Of a stretch of 64,000 nt of DNA, positions 45,929 to 55,039 are shown piece by piece. The position numbers and the translations under genes are program-made. A model generated the notes under the pieces. That model had not been told where the DNA came from. It searched no databases and worked only from the letters and a program-made list of their open reading frames with translations. How positions within the stretch are numbered: the first letter of the stretch is position 1; the number at the start of each line of letters is the position of its first letter. Origin of the DNA: Actinokineospora inagensis DSM 44258 (GTDB taxonomy: Bacteria > Actinomycetota > Actinomycetes > Mycobacteriales > Pseudonocardiaceae); contig NZ_AXWW01000015.1 of NCBI RefSeq assembly GCF_000482865.1, positions 16,732 to 80,731 of the forward strand, written 5' to 3'.

Positions 45929-46471
45929 GTGCTGCGTCTGCGTCTGGTGCGCTCTTACCGCGCTGCGTGGTTCGCGCTGGCGGTCGTCGCGGTGTTCACG
46001 GGTGTCGGCTCGGGCGTGGTGTTGCTGCGCACGTGGACGTTGTTCTTCCTGGCGGTCACCGCGGTGTGCCTGGCGCTGTCGCTGTCGGCGGCGCTGTCCG
46101 GCAACGGGAACCCCGATCCGGGCGCGATCTCGTTGTCGTTGCTGATTTTCGGGTCGCTGGTGGGGATCAGCGGGCTCGTCATGCTCGTCGAGTGGGTGGC
46201 CTTCGCTATCGTGGGCGCCCTCGCCGTGGCGGCCATACCGTTGCGCGGCGGTCGCGGGCAGAGCACGCAACGCCTGTGCGCGCGGTGGCAGGAAACCCTG
46301 CACTCGCTGCGCGCGGCCACGACCACCACAGAGGCCGCGGTGATCCTAAGAACCAGGCAGCGCTTCCTCGACGAGATGGAGCGTCGCCACCCCGAGGCGT
46401 TCCACCGCTGGCTCGCCACGCCGGACGCCGACCCGGCCACCATCCTCCGGCCGAGGCAGGGATCCCTCTGA
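45929..46471 (+). CDS. Four-helix membrane protein of unknown function
   Basis: A 180-residue protein with about four membrane helices (10-105) and a cytoplasmic C-terminal domain (TRQRFLDEMERRHPEAFHRWLA). No family is recognised by eye; similar short-tail proteins are common unknowns in this order. GTG 45929 has GAGGAGGG directly upstream, so the longer frame from 45911 is not preferred. A stress-type promoter lies upstream. Confidence 0.72.
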   Translation: MLRLRLVRSYRAAWFALAVVAVFTGVGSGVVLLRTWTLFFLAVTAVCLALSLSAALSGNGNPDPGAISLSLLIFGSLVGISGLVMLVEWVAFAIVGALAVAAIPLRGGRGQSTQRLCARWQETLHSLRAATTTTEAAVILRTRQRFLDEMERRHPEAFHRWLATPDADPATILRPRQGSL

Positions 46472-46491
46472 CGACGCGCCAAGATGGGCCG

Positions 46492-47853
46492 GTGTCCACC
46501 TGTCTGGTTCTTGGTGCTAGCGGCTACGTCGGAGCTCACTTGGTCCACGCCCTCGTGCAGGCTGGTCACCGGGTACGAGCGTTCGCGCGCTCGGCCACCG
46601 AAATACCCGGCGTCGACAGCATCCGCGCCGACGTGCTCGACGAGGTGGCGCTCGCGGCGGCGATGAGCGAGGTCGACGTCGTCTACCACCTCATCCACTC
46701 CATGACCGGCGACGACTTCGTGGCCACGGACGCCCGCATCGCCCAGACCGTCGCCGACGCCGCCGCCAGGGCCGGTGTTCGCCAGGTGGTCTACCTCGGT
46801 GGCCCGCGCCCGACCGACGAGCCCTCCCCGCACCTGGCGTCCCGGGCGCAGGTCGGCGACCTCTTCCTGGCCGCGCCGACCCCGGCCGTGGTACTGCAGG
46901 CGTCGATGATCATCGGGGCCGGGTCGGCCAGCTTCGACCTGCTGGCCAAGGCGGCGCGCGGCGGTCCGGTCGTGCCGAACCCGGCGTACATGGGCAACCG
47001 GAGCCGACCCATCGCGCTCCGGGACGTCCTGTACTACCTCGTCGAGGCCGCTTCGCGAGAACCGGTGAACACCGTCGCCGACATCGCCGGGCCGGATACG
47101 TTGACCTACCTGGAACTCTTGCAGCGTTGCGCACGAGTCGCCGGTCTCCCCAAACGGCTCCCGATCCCGGTAGTCCTACCGCCGACCATTGCGGCCGCGT
47201 TGAGTTCGGAGCCGCTGGTACGCGCCCTGGTCGACTCACTCAAACACGACCTCGTGCCCACTCACCCCCTCCCGCCACCGCCGTACGGCAGCACCAGCAT
47301 CGATCGGGCGCTAAGAGAGGCGTTGGGCATATCCGAGCCGGAAGGCCCACCGCTCGACGCGCCCGATCTGCTCAAAGACCGCAAACAGGTTCGCGTCCGA
47401 GCCGAGCGGTTCGCGTTGTGGAAGGCGATAACGGACATCGGTGGCGCCAACGGCTGGCACACGCTGCCCGGCGCGTGGTCGCTGCGTGGTGCTGTTGATC
47501 ACCTCTTCGGCGGAGTCGGCCTGCACCGGGGGAGGCCAACCGACCTTGCCCGGGGAGACGTCGTCGACAGTTGGACGGTCGTCGACCGCCACGACGGGGA
47601 CACCGAACTCGTCCTGCGCGCCGACCTGCGGCTGCCCGGTCGTGCCTGGTTGACGCTGCGCGCGACCGACGGCGACCACCCGGGCGAGTGCGGTTTCGAG
47701 CAGACGACGCTGTTCCAACCGCACGGTCTCGCGGGCAAGATCTACTGGTACACCCAGAAGCCGCTGCACGACGTCGTCTTCGGCACCATGGCGCTGGGCA
47801 TCGCGCGGGCCGCCGAGGAGTCCGGCGGGACCGGCGCGAGTCCGGTTGAATGA
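46492..47853 (+). CDS. NAD(P)-binding SDR with DUF2867 domain
   Basis: A 453-residue protein: extended SDR/NmrA-like Rossmann domain (about 1-290, with VLGASGYVGAHLVHAL) and C-terminal DUF2867 (about 320-445, with PGAWSLRGAVDHLFGGVGLHRGR). Family members are atypical oxidoreductases of unknown substrate. GTG 46492 is the first codon giving a complete Rossmann motif. The stop overlaps the malQ start by ATGA. Confidence 0.85.
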   Translation: MSTCLVLGASGYVGAHLVHALVQAGHRVRAFARSATEIPGVDSIRADVLDEVALAAAMSEVDVVYHLIHSMTGDDFVATDARIAQTVADAAARAGVRQVVYLGGPRPTDEPSPHLASRAQVGDLFLAAPTPAVVLQASMIIGAGSASFDLLAKAARGGPVVPNPAYMGNRSRPIALRDVLYYLVEAASREPVNTVADIAGPDTLTYLELLQRCARVAGLPKRLPIPVVLPPTIAAALSSEPLVRALVDSLKHDLVPTHPLPPPPYGSTSIDRALREALGISEPEGPPLDAPDLLKDRKQVRVRAERFALWKAITDIGGANGWHTLPGAWSLRGAVDHLFGGVGLHRGRPTDLARGDVVDSWTVVDRHDGDTELVLRADLRLPGRAWLTLRATDGDHPGECGFEQTTLFQPHGLAGKIYWYTQKPLHDVVFGTMALGIARAAEESGGTGASPVE

Positions 47854-49736
47854 GGGCACCCTCCCCGAAAGGCTCCCTTGTGGACGATCGACTCGCCGAG
47901 CTGGCCGCCGCGCACGGCGTCGCGTTGGAGTACGAGAACGGCGAGCGGGAGACGGTGCGGATCGACCCCGCCGTGGTCCGGGCCATCCTCGACGAACTCG
48001 GCGACCCGCCCGCCCGCGCGGCGCTCCCGTCGGTCGTCAAGCAGGGCGCGCACCCCGAGGTCGGTCGGGGCGAGGTGGTCTTGGAGGACGGCACGGTCGT
48101 CCCCGTCGACGGGGCGCTGCCTGACCTGCCGCTCGGCTGGCACCACCTGCGGGTCGGCGGCGCGGAGACCTCGCTGGCCGTCACCCCCACCCGGCTGCCG
48201 GAGGTACCCCGCGGCTGGGGCTGGATGGTGCAGCTCTACGCCCTGCACACGCCCGGGTCGTGGGGCATCGGCGACTACCGCGACCTGCGTCACCTCGTCA
48301 ACCGCGCCAAGGCCGACGACGCGCACGCGGTCCTGGTCAGCCCGGTCGCCGCGGGCGCGTTGACCAAGCCGGTCCGCAAGTCCCCGTACTCGCCGTCGAG
48401 CAGGCGCTTCCTCAACCCGCTGCACCTCGCGGTCACCGACCTCCCCGAGTTCGCCGCCGCCGACGCCCCACTCCGCGCCCGCGTCGAGGCGCTGCGCCCC
48501 GAGCTGGGTGACCGCATCGACCACGACGGCGTGTGGGCGGCCAAGACCGCAGCGTTCGACCTGCTGGACCTCGACCTGCCCGACCTCGCGGCTCTCGATC
48601 CGGCCCTGCTCGACTTCGCCACCTTCAGCGCCATCGCCGAACGCCACGGCCCCGACTGGCGCACCTGGCCCGCCGGGCTGCGCCACCCGGGCAGCCCCGA
48701 GGTGGCCACGGCGCGGGCTGACCTGGCGGACCGCGTCGCCTTCCACGCCTGGCTGCAGCAGCGGTCCGGGCAGCAGCTCGACCGCGTCCGCGAGTCCGCG
48801 CGCGGGATGCGGACCGGCGTGATCCACGACCTGCCGGTCGGCGTCGACCCGGGCGGCGCGGACGGCTGGTCGTTGCAGGACGTGCTCGCCTCCCGGGTCA
48901 CCGTCGGCGCCCCGCCGGACGCGTTCAGCCCGCTCGGCCAGGACTGGGTGCTGCCCCCGATGCGCCCGGACAAGCTCGTCGAACAGGGCTACCGGCCGCT
49001 GCGCGACATGATCCGCGCGGTCCTCTCACACGGCGACGGCATCCGCGTCGACCACGTCATGGGCCTGTGGCGGCTGTGGTGGATCCCACCGGGCGAAGGC
49101 CCCGAACGGGGCACCTACGTGCACTACGACGGCGAGGCCATGCTCGGCGTGCTGGCCCTGGAGGCCCACCGCGCGAACGCCGTCGTCATCGGCGAGGACC
49201 TCGGCACGGTGCCCGAGTACGTCACCGAGGACCTGCAGGACCGCGGCGTGCTGAGCTGCGCGGTCGCCTGGTTCCAGCGCGACCGGGACAACCGGCCGCT
49301 GCCGTCCGACCGCTACCCCCGGCAGGCGGCCGCCAGCATCTCCACCCACGACCTGCCCACCGCGTCCGGCTTCCTCGCGGGCGAGCACGTGCGGGTCCGC
49401 ACCGAGCTCGGCCTGCTCAAGGACCCGGCGGCGGAACGGGTGACCGCCGAGGCCGAGCGCGCCGCGATCATCGGCATGCTCGCCGCGGAAGGCCTGGTCG
49501 GACCCGATCCCACGGTCGACGAGATCGTGCCGGCGCTGCACCGGTTCATCGCGCGGACCCCCTGCGCGCTGGTGTTCGCCGCCCCCCAGGACCTGATCGG
49601 TGAGCTGCGGCAGCCCAATCTACCCGGCACCGTCGACCAGTACCCCAACTGGCGGCTCCCACTGCCGCTCGACGTCGACGGTGTGCTGGACCACCCCGCG
49701 GTGCGCGCGGCGGTCGAGGTGTTCCGGGCCCGCTAG
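47850..49736 (+). CDS. malQ: 4-alpha-glucanotransferase (GH77)
   Basis: A 628-residue GH77 amylomaltase. Barrel motifs are GVIHDLPVGVDPGGAD, GIRVDHVMG (nucleophile Asp), VIGEDLGTVPEYV (acid/base Glu) and STHDLPT, and the end reads NLPGTVDQYPNWR. It transfers alpha-1,4-glucan chains in maltodextrin and glycogen metabolism. ATG 47850 overlaps the preceding stop; GTG 47880 after AAAGG would drop ten residues and is equally plausible. It does not lie beside other glycogen genes. Confidence 0.94.
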   Translation: MRAPSPKGSLVDDRLAELAAAHGVALEYENGERETVRIDPAVVRAILDELGDPPARAALPSVVKQGAHPEVGRGEVVLEDGTVVPVDGALPDLPLGWHHLRVGGAETSLAVTPTRLPEVPRGWGWMVQLYALHTPGSWGIGDYRDLRHLVNRAKADDAHAVLVSPVAAGALTKPVRKSPYSPSSRRFLNPLHLAVTDLPEFAAADAPLRARVEALRPELGDRIDHDGVWAAKTAAFDLLDLDLPDLAALDPALLDFATFSAIAERHGPDWRTWPAGLRHPGSPEVATARADLADRVAFHAWLQQRSGQQLDRVRESARGMRTGVIHDLPVGVDPGGADGWSLQDVLASRVTVGAPPDAFSPLGQDWVLPPMRPDKLVEQGYRPLRDMIRAVLSHGDGIRVDHVMGLWRLWWIPPGEGPERGTYVHYDGEAMLGVLALEAHRANAVVIGEDLGTVPEYVTEDLQDRGVLSCAVAWFQRDRDNRPLPSDRYPRQAAASISTHDLPTASGFLAGEHVRVRTELGLLKDPAAERVTAEAERAAIIGMLAAEGLVGPDPTVDEIVPALHRFIARTPCALVFAAPQDLIGELRQPNLPGTVDQYPNWRLPLPLDVDGVLDHPAVRAAVEVFRAR

Positions 49737-49873
49737 CGGCTGCCAGCGACGGCGGGCTCCGGTTCAGTGGTCTTGGTGGTCTTGTCCTCGGCCTGCGCCT
49801 GGTCGTCGGCGAGCCCCTGCTCCGCCAGCAACGCGGTGTAGATCGGGGTCAGGTCGAAATCGGCCACGGTCAC
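49733..49873 (-). CDS. Small 46-residue protein
   Basis: A 46-residue frame beginning MTVADFDLTPIYTALLAEQG and ending in a Lys/Thr/Glu/Pro-rich tail; no cysteines. GTG 49873 has GAGGGA seven bases upstream, which is good support. Its stop codon overlaps the malQ stop on the other strand (CTAG). No family is recognised. Confidence 0.5.
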   Translation of the reverse strand: MTVADFDLTPIYTALLAEQGLADDQAQAEDKTTKTTEPEPAVAGSR

Positions 49874-49987
49874 TCTGCTTTCCCTCGCATGTTCTCGGAC
49901 GGTCACTGGATATCCAACGACACCCAGTCTCACACGTCCGTTCGAGTGACAGTTGCCAGTTCGCAATACTGTGAAAGCGCTCTCTGA

Positions 49988-50593
49988 TCACAGCCGGTGT
50001 GGATCGGTGGCCCCGAGCAGGTCCAGGTACCCCGCGCTCGCCTGCCAGAGGGCGTCCGACACCGGCTCCACCTTGCCCGGTTTCCACCGCCGCCGCTCGT
50101 ACTCGGCGGTCCGCTCCCGCAGCGCCCGCAGGCTCAACGCCAGCTCGTCGGCCAGCCGGGCGGTGACCTCGGCGGCCGGGGGAGCGGCGGGGCGCAGCGC
50201 CCTGGCGGACCCGTCCGCGATCGCGTCCAGCACGTCCTCGCGGACGCCGTCCTCGGCCGACCACACCAGCACCGGCCGCTCCAGCACGTGGTTCCACACC
50301 GGGGCGTGCGCCGACCGCCAGTACACCGCCGCCGGGGTCTGCGGCAGCCGCGCGGCCGCCGCCCAGTGCCGGGCGCCGTTGGGCTCGGTCAGCCACGGCA
50401 CCTCGTCGATGTCCACGGTGAGCGCCACGGTGATCTCGTCCAGCTCCCGTTGCCCGCCGAGCAGGTCGCCCGCCACCCACAGGCCGCCGACCCGCAACGG
50501 GAAGATCGACGCCGGTCTGGTCGCCATGTCGGCGCAGGTCGCCGCGACGGTGCGCAGGTGGTGCACGGCTCGGGTCCAGTTCACGCCGGACAT
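49988..50593 (-). CDS. Hypothetical protein (DUF7711-like)
   Basis: A 201-residue soluble protein. The segment VGGLWVAGDLLGGQRELDEITVALTVDIDEVPW faintly resembles a nucleotidyltransferase-type start (G-x-W-x-x-G-D), but catalytic acidic residues are not clear. Single copies of similar length occur in many actinobacteria. It is divergent from the P450 gene and may be unrelated to it. Function unknown. Confidence 0.7.
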   Translation of the reverse strand: MSGVNWTRAVHHLRTVAATCADMATRPASIFPLRVGGLWVAGDLLGGQRELDEITVALTVDIDEVPWLTEPNGARHWAAAARLPQTPAAVYWRSAHAPVWNHVLERPVLVWSAEDGVREDVLDAIADGSARALRPAAPPAAEVTARLADELALSLRALRERTAEYERRRWKPGKVEPVSDALWQASAGYLDLLGATDPHRL

Positions 50594-50662
50594 CCTGCCG
50601 CACTCGTCCCACTGCGCCGGGTTGGCGTGCTCGTCCGCGTTGTCACCCTACGCGACTGGTCG

Positions 50663-50691
50663 TTGACGGTCCGGCACCCCGGTCGTACGTT
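50663..50691 (+). promoter_or_regulatory. Housekeeping-type promoter of the P450 gene
   Basis: TTGACG (50663-50668), 17 bp, TACGTT (50686-50691), 61 bp before the P450 start. Confidence 0.6.
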
Positions 50692-50752
50692 GAACTTTGG
50701 CGGGACCCGGGAGTCCGCCGGTGGGGATTGACAATCGTTCGGTGGAGGAAAG

Positions 50753-51943
50753 ATGACGGTGGCGCCGGAACGCGTGCACGACTACCCGTTCAACCGGCCG
50801 GAAGGCCTCGACCTCGCCCCGGCCTACCGGGCCGCCCGCACCGCGCCCGGGATGATCCGCGTCCAGCTCCCGTTCGGCGATCCCGCCTGGCTGGCCACCC
50901 GCTACGAGGACGCCCGGTTCGTCCTCGGCGACCGCCGGTTCAGCCGGGCCGCCGCGACCGACCGCGACGAGCCGCGCGTCCAGTACCACCGGGGCAACGG
51001 CGGCATCCTCGCCATGGACCCGCCCGACCACACCCGGCTGCGCGTCCTGGTGGCCAGCGCGTTCACCGTCCGCCGGGTGGAACGGTTACGTCCACGCGTG
51101 CGGGAGATCGCCGAGGGGCTGGTCGCCGACATGGTGGCTCACGGTTCCCCCGTCGACCTCGTCGAGTCGTTCGCCCTACCGCTGCCGGTACAGGTGATTT
51201 GCGAACTCCTCGGTGTCCCCGCCGAGGACAGGCACCTGTTCCGCGAGTGGAGCGACGGCCTGCTGTCCACCGCGGCTCTTACCGCTGAGGAGTTCACCCG
51301 CAACGACCAGGAGCTGTCCGCGTACATGGCTGGCCTGGTCGCCCAGCGGCGCGCGGAACCGGCGGACGACCTCATGTCCGCCCTGATCGCCGCCCGCGCC
51401 GAGAACGTCGACCGGCTCACCGAGCGGGAACTGGTCGAGCTGTGCGTCGGCGTGCTGGTCGCCGGGCACGAGACCACCGCGACCCAGATCCCCAACTTCG
51501 CGCACGTCCTGCTCGCCCAACCCGAGCGGTTCGCCGAGCTGCGCGCCACCCCGGACCTCATCCCGGCCGCCGTCGAGGAGCTGATGCGGTTCGTCCCGCT
51601 CGGCGCCACCTCCGCGTTCGCCCGCTACGCGCTGGAAGACGTCCAGGTCGGCGCGGTGCTCGTGCGCGCGGGGGAGCCGGTGCTGGCGGCCATCGGGTCG
51701 GCCAACCACGACGAGACCCGGTTCCCGGACGCCGAACGCCTCCGCTTCGACCGCCCCGAGACCGGTCACCTCGGTTTCGGCCACGGCGCCCACCACTGCC
51801 TCGGCGCCGCGCTGGCCAGGGTCGAGCTGCAGGAGGCGCTGCGGGCGCTGCTCGCCCTGCCGGATCTGCGCACGGCCGGTGATCCGGTGTGGAAAACCGA
51901 GATGTTGGTCAGGGGCCCACGCAGTATGCCGGTAGCGTGGTGA
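50753..51943 (+). CDS. Cytochrome P450
   Basis: A 396-residue soluble bacterial P450. The I-helix oxygen motif is AGHETTA (237-243), ExxR is in EELMRF, and the heme loop FGHGAHHCLGAALAR places Cys349 as the ligand. CYP105/CYP107-type enzymes hydroxylate secondary metabolites, but no biosynthetic cluster adjoins it. ATG 50753 follows GGAGGAAAG. The ferredoxin gene two bases downstream is its likely electron donor. Confidence 0.95.
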   Translation: MTVAPERVHDYPFNRPEGLDLAPAYRAARTAPGMIRVQLPFGDPAWLATRYEDARFVLGDRRFSRAAATDRDEPRVQYHRGNGGILAMDPPDHTRLRVLVASAFTVRRVERLRPRVREIAEGLVADMVAHGSPVDLVESFALPLPVQVICELLGVPAEDRHLFREWSDGLLSTAALTAEEFTRNDQELSAYMAGLVAQRRAEPADDLMSALIAARAENVDRLTERELVELCVGVLVAGHETTATQIPNFAHVLLAQPERFAELRATPDLIPAAVEELMRFVPLGATSAFARYALEDVQVGAVLVRAGEPVLAAIGSANHDETRFPDAERLRFDRPETGHLGFGHGAHHCLGAALARVELQEALRALLALPDLRTAGDPVWKTEMLVRGPRSMPVAW

Positions 51944-51945
51944 TC

Positions 51946-52161
51946 ATGACCTGGACTGTGAGCGTCGACCGCGGCGCCTGCCTCGGCTCCGGCATCTGCG
52001 CCGGTTCCCGCCCGGACGTCTTCAAGTTCGACGGCCACCACGGCACCCCGGTGACCGCCACCGTCGACCCGGACGAGGACGTCCTCGACCTCGCCGACAC
52101 CTGCCCCTCCGCCGCCATCTTCATCCACGACGAAACCGGCGCCGAACTGGCACCCCGCTGA
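51946..52161 (+). CDS. [3Fe-4S] ferredoxin
   Basis: A 71-residue ferredoxin of the type paired with actinomycete P450s. Cysteines lie in CLGSGIC and CPSAAI, the three-cysteine pattern of a [3Fe-4S] cluster (the fourth cysteine of a cubane is absent). It starts two bases after the P450 stop. No ferredoxin reductase is encoded in the window. Confidence 0.92.
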   Translation: MTWTVSVDRGACLGSGICAGSRPDVFKFDGHHGTPVTATVDPDEDVLDLADTCPSAAIFIHDETGAELAPR

Positions 52162-52209
52162 CACTGGCCGGATTCCGGGTGCGGGCGTCCTGCCCGCCCC
52201 GGTTTCCGG

Positions 52210-53067
52210 TCAGATCCGGCTGGATTCCAGCGGGGTCACCAGGATGGCGCGCGCGCCCACGTCCCACAGTTCGTCCATGACGAACGGGGCCCGGTCGCGC
52301 GGCACCAGCGAGCGCACCGCCACCCAGCCCTCGCGGGCCAGCGGCGACACCGTCGGCGACTCGATGCCCGGGGTCAGCGCGCACGCCGCCTCCTGGGCCG
52401 CCACCGGGCAGTCGAAGTCGATCATCACGTACTGCCGCGCGATCAGCACGCCCTTGAGCCGCCTGCGCACCCGCTCCACCGCGGTGGCGACCTGGTCGTC
52501 GGTGTCCGGCCTGCGGATCAGCACCGCCTCGGACTGCAGGATCGGGTCCCCGAACACGGCCAGCCCCGAGTTGCGCAGGCTCGTCCCGGTCTCCACCACA
52601 TCAGCCACCGCGTCCGCGATGCCCAACTGCACGGACGTCTCGACCGCCCCGTCCAGCCGCACCAGCGTCGCGTTGACGCCGTGCCGCGCCAGGTGCGCCG
52701 ACACCAGCCCCGGGTAGCTCGTCGCCACCCGCTTGCCCGCCAGGTCCGCCACCGTCGTCATCGCCTCCGGCCGCGCCGCGAACCGGAACGTCGACGCGGA
52801 GTAACCGAGTTCGAGCACCTCCTCGGCCCCGGTGTCGGCGTCGAGCAGCAGATCCCGCCCGGTGATCCCGGCGTCCAACGTCCCGGTGCCGACGTAGAGC
52901 GCGATGTCCCGCGGCCGCAGGAAGAAGAACCGCACGTCGTTGCGCACGTCGTCAAGCATCAGTTCGCGGTTGCCCCGATGAACCCGATACCCCGCCGCGG
53001 TGAGGAGCTGTTCGGAGGGGACACTCAACGACCCCTTGTTGGGCACCGCGATGCGTAGCGTGGTCAC
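52210..53067 (-). CDS. hisG: ATP phosphoribosyltransferase HisG (long form)
   Basis: A 285-residue long-form HisG, first enzyme of histidine synthesis (ATP + PRPP). It begins MTTLRIAVPNKGSLSVPS, has GTGTLDAGITGRDLL and GIADAVADVVETGTSLR, and a C-terminal ACT-like regulatory domain of about 75 residues ending in LVTPLESSRI, which binds histidine. GTG 53067 is chosen as the family-typical start. hisE, normally just upstream in this order, is not visible between here and 53987. Confidence 0.95.
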   Translation of the reverse strand: MTTLRIAVPNKGSLSVPSEQLLTAAGYRVHRGNRELMLDDVRNDVRFFFLRPRDIALYVGTGTLDAGITGRDLLLDADTGAEEVLELGYSASTFRFAARPEAMTTVADLAGKRVATSYPGLVSAHLARHGVNATLVRLDGAVETSVQLGIADAVADVVETGTSLRNSGLAVFGDPILQSEAVLIRRPDTDDQVATAVERVRRRLKGVLIARQYVMIDFDCPVAAQEAACALTPGIESPTVSPLAREGWVAVRSLVPRDRAPFVMDELWDVGARAILVTPLESSRI

Positions 53068-53452
53068 GCGCTGGAATCCTGCCACACCCGCCCCGCCCCG
53101 GTTGACCACCCACGACCGAACACCCGATGACACCCCGGCACCGCTCCCCACCCTCCGCGGGCACGTCCACTCCACCGCCACCCGCAAGGTGGACCTGTGC
53201 CGATCGGATCGCCAATCGTCGCCGATTCCAGGCGACGTGCCGCAGCCCCTACGGGGACCCGGCCGCGACCTCACCTACCGCAACGACCACTCGCGAACAC
53301 GCACCGCCACCCCACCAGCCGCCCCACGCCCCGCAAAACCACACCATCGCCCAGGCCCCCAAGCCCGCCACACCCACCCGAAATCCCCACCCGCGGGCAC
53401 AAACCCCAACCCCGGGCGGCCCCCACCCTTCCCGGGGGGCGTCCCCGAGGCC
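53068..53452. other. Intergenic C/A-rich region after the composite element
   Basis: About 385 bp between hisG and the composite element. It is C- and A-rich on the plus strand (ccacccg, caccgcc) and low in complexity; long frames here are compositional. It is the downstream side of the element read on the minus strand. Confidence 0.45.
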
Positions 53453-53589
53453 AGTCTACCCGCCGACCATGATCATCAGGGGCGGGCGGTGTTGGCTGTG
53501 GACGGCGGCGGTGGTTGTGGACAACTCGACACATCCGCGGGCCGGGTGGGTGATCGACGCACATCCGCGGGTCGAGTATGTGATCAACC
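53453..53589 (-). repeat. Interspersed composite element, copy E (diverged)
   Basis: On the minus strand: TTGTCCACA (53524-53516) and CCGTCCACA (53505-53497), 19 bp apart, then TAGACT at 53458-53453, 44 bases beyond the second TCCACA, followed by a GC-rich stretch. Directly upstream are two tandem 30-bp units (53530-53559, 53560-53589) starting cacatccgcggg. The -35 is poor. Same layout as copy D. Confidence 0.65.
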
Positions 53590-53986
53590 AGGCGGGGAAC
53601 CCGGCAAGGCCGGACACGCAGGGCGTAGGTCGCGTGTCCGGCCCGTACCCGTGGCCGACCCACCATTCGGGTGGCCCGGGGCCCGGAGCGGACGGCCGGT
53701 TTCCGCGACGGCCGTCTCAGCTCCGATCGGAGTGGTGCAGGGTGACTTGAGCATGCCGTACCGCTCGGGGGCCGCGCCCATCCCAATGACTCATAGTTTC
53801 GGGTTATGCACCATTCGCCCGATAGCAGGCCTCGGTGCGCCGAATGGGTGTACGGTGCGCTCAATACTTGACCTTCGCGGCGTTCTGCGCAAGGGACCAA
53901 TGCCCCCACCGGCGCCCGGTTCGGTCCACAAGAGACTGTCAGACCCCCGGCGTAGCGTGACCCCACCGACTGAGGAGGGGTTCACC
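53590..53986. other. Intergenic region upstream of VOC gene
   Basis: About 400 bp. Around 53807-53855 there is an imperfect inverted pair (caccattcg / cgaatgggtg), which may be an operator or terminator. I see no gene. Confidence 0.4.
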
Positions 53987-54400
53987 ATGGGTTTCCGGGT
54001 TGATCTGACGCTCGACTGCGTCGATCCAGTGCGGCTGGCCGAGTTCTACAAGACCGCCCTGGGCTACCGCGACGAGCCGCCGCCCGCGCCGTTCGCCACG
54101 CGCGGTGAGTGGCTGGCGCAGTTCGGCGAGGAGGACGAGGGCGGCGGCGCCTGGCTGCACGACCCGGACGGCGTCGCGCCGCGGTTGTTCCTGCAGCGGG
54201 TGCCCGAGCCCAAGGCGGCTAAAAACCGGTTACACATGGATGTGCGGCTTGATCGGTCCGGCACCCCGGAGCAGCGGTGGGCGCGGATCGTCGAGGCGGC
54301 CGACCGGTATGTGGCCGCGGGCGCGACCAGGCTGGCCGAGTTCGCCGGTCACCACATCGTGCTGGCCGATCCGGAGGGTCACGAGCTGTGCCTGGCTTGA
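53987..54400 (+). CDS. VOC-family (glyoxalase-like) protein
   Basis: A 137-residue VOC superfamily protein with paired beta-alpha-beta units: VDLTLDCVDPVRLAEFYKTALGY at the start, NRLHMDVRL in the middle and IVLADPEGHELCLA at the end. The family spans glyoxalases, dioxygenases and resistance proteins; the substrate cannot be assigned. ATG 53987 follows GGAGGGG. Confidence 0.88.
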   Translation: MGFRVDLTLDCVDPVRLAEFYKTALGYRDEPPPAPFATRGEWLAQFGEEDEGGGAWLHDPDGVAPRLFLQRVPEPKAAKNRLHMDVRLDRSGTPEQRWARIVEAADRYVAAGATRLAEFAGHHIVLADPEGHELCLA

Positions 54401-54501
54401 ATTGTCCACTTAGGACAAACTGATAACTGCCGATCACGGGGGTTGCCGCGCGGTTACACTGGGGCCACGAGGTGGGGGAGTGATGTCGGGGGGCGTCCGC
54501 G

Positions 54502-54990
54502 GTGAGTGCTCTGTTGCGATTCGTGCGTTCGGCCACGGCCGGACAGGTGGTGTTGGCCGTCTCCGGTGAGGTCGACATGTCCAGTGCGCATTTGCTGGAC
54601 ACCCAGTTGAGCCTGGCCCAGCGCTGCGCGGGGGTCGTCCGCGCGGAACCGGGTTACCGGGCGCCCGAGCGGTGTCGCGCCCCTGCGGAAAGGACGGTCG
54701 CGGTCCGCGAGCCCGCCGTGTCCGTCCGCGCCGCGCCCGAGTTGTCGGACCACGACCCCCAGGCCGCGGTCGTGCTCGACCTCACCGGCGTCCGCTTCCT
54801 CAGCGCGGTCGGGGTCGACGTGATCGCGAACGCGGCGTTCCGGGCGCGCGAGACGCAGGTCCCGTTGATCGTGGTCGCCCCGGTCGACGGCCCGGCGCAC
54901 CGCACGATCATGTTGGCGGGCCTGGAGAACGCCATCCCGTCCCACCCCACGGTCGACGCCGCGCTGCGCTCGGTCGGCCAGTCGCCGTGA
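54502..54990 (+). CDS. STAS-domain protein with insertion
   Basis: A 162-residue STAS domain protein with an Arg/Pro/Ala-rich insertion of about 35 residues (about 45-80) before the central strand AAVVLDLTGVRF. The phosphorylation segment is FLSAVGVD, placing Ala where RsbV has Ser, with Ser one position earlier. It may be a regulator outside the classic kinase cycle. GTG 54502 is the likely start. Confidence 0.78.
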   Translation: MSALLRFVRSATAGQVVLAVSGEVDMSSAHLLDTQLSLAQRCAGVVRAEPGYRAPERCRAPAERTVAVREPAVSVRAAPELSDHDPQAAVVLDLTGVRFLSAVGVDVIANAAFRARETQVPLIVVAPVDGPAHRTIMLAGLENAIPSHPTVDAALRSVGQSP

Positions 54991-55039
54991 CCCGCGGGGA
55001 GTCCGGATGGGGCGGTGTTTCGGCGCGGCCCGTCCCGGG

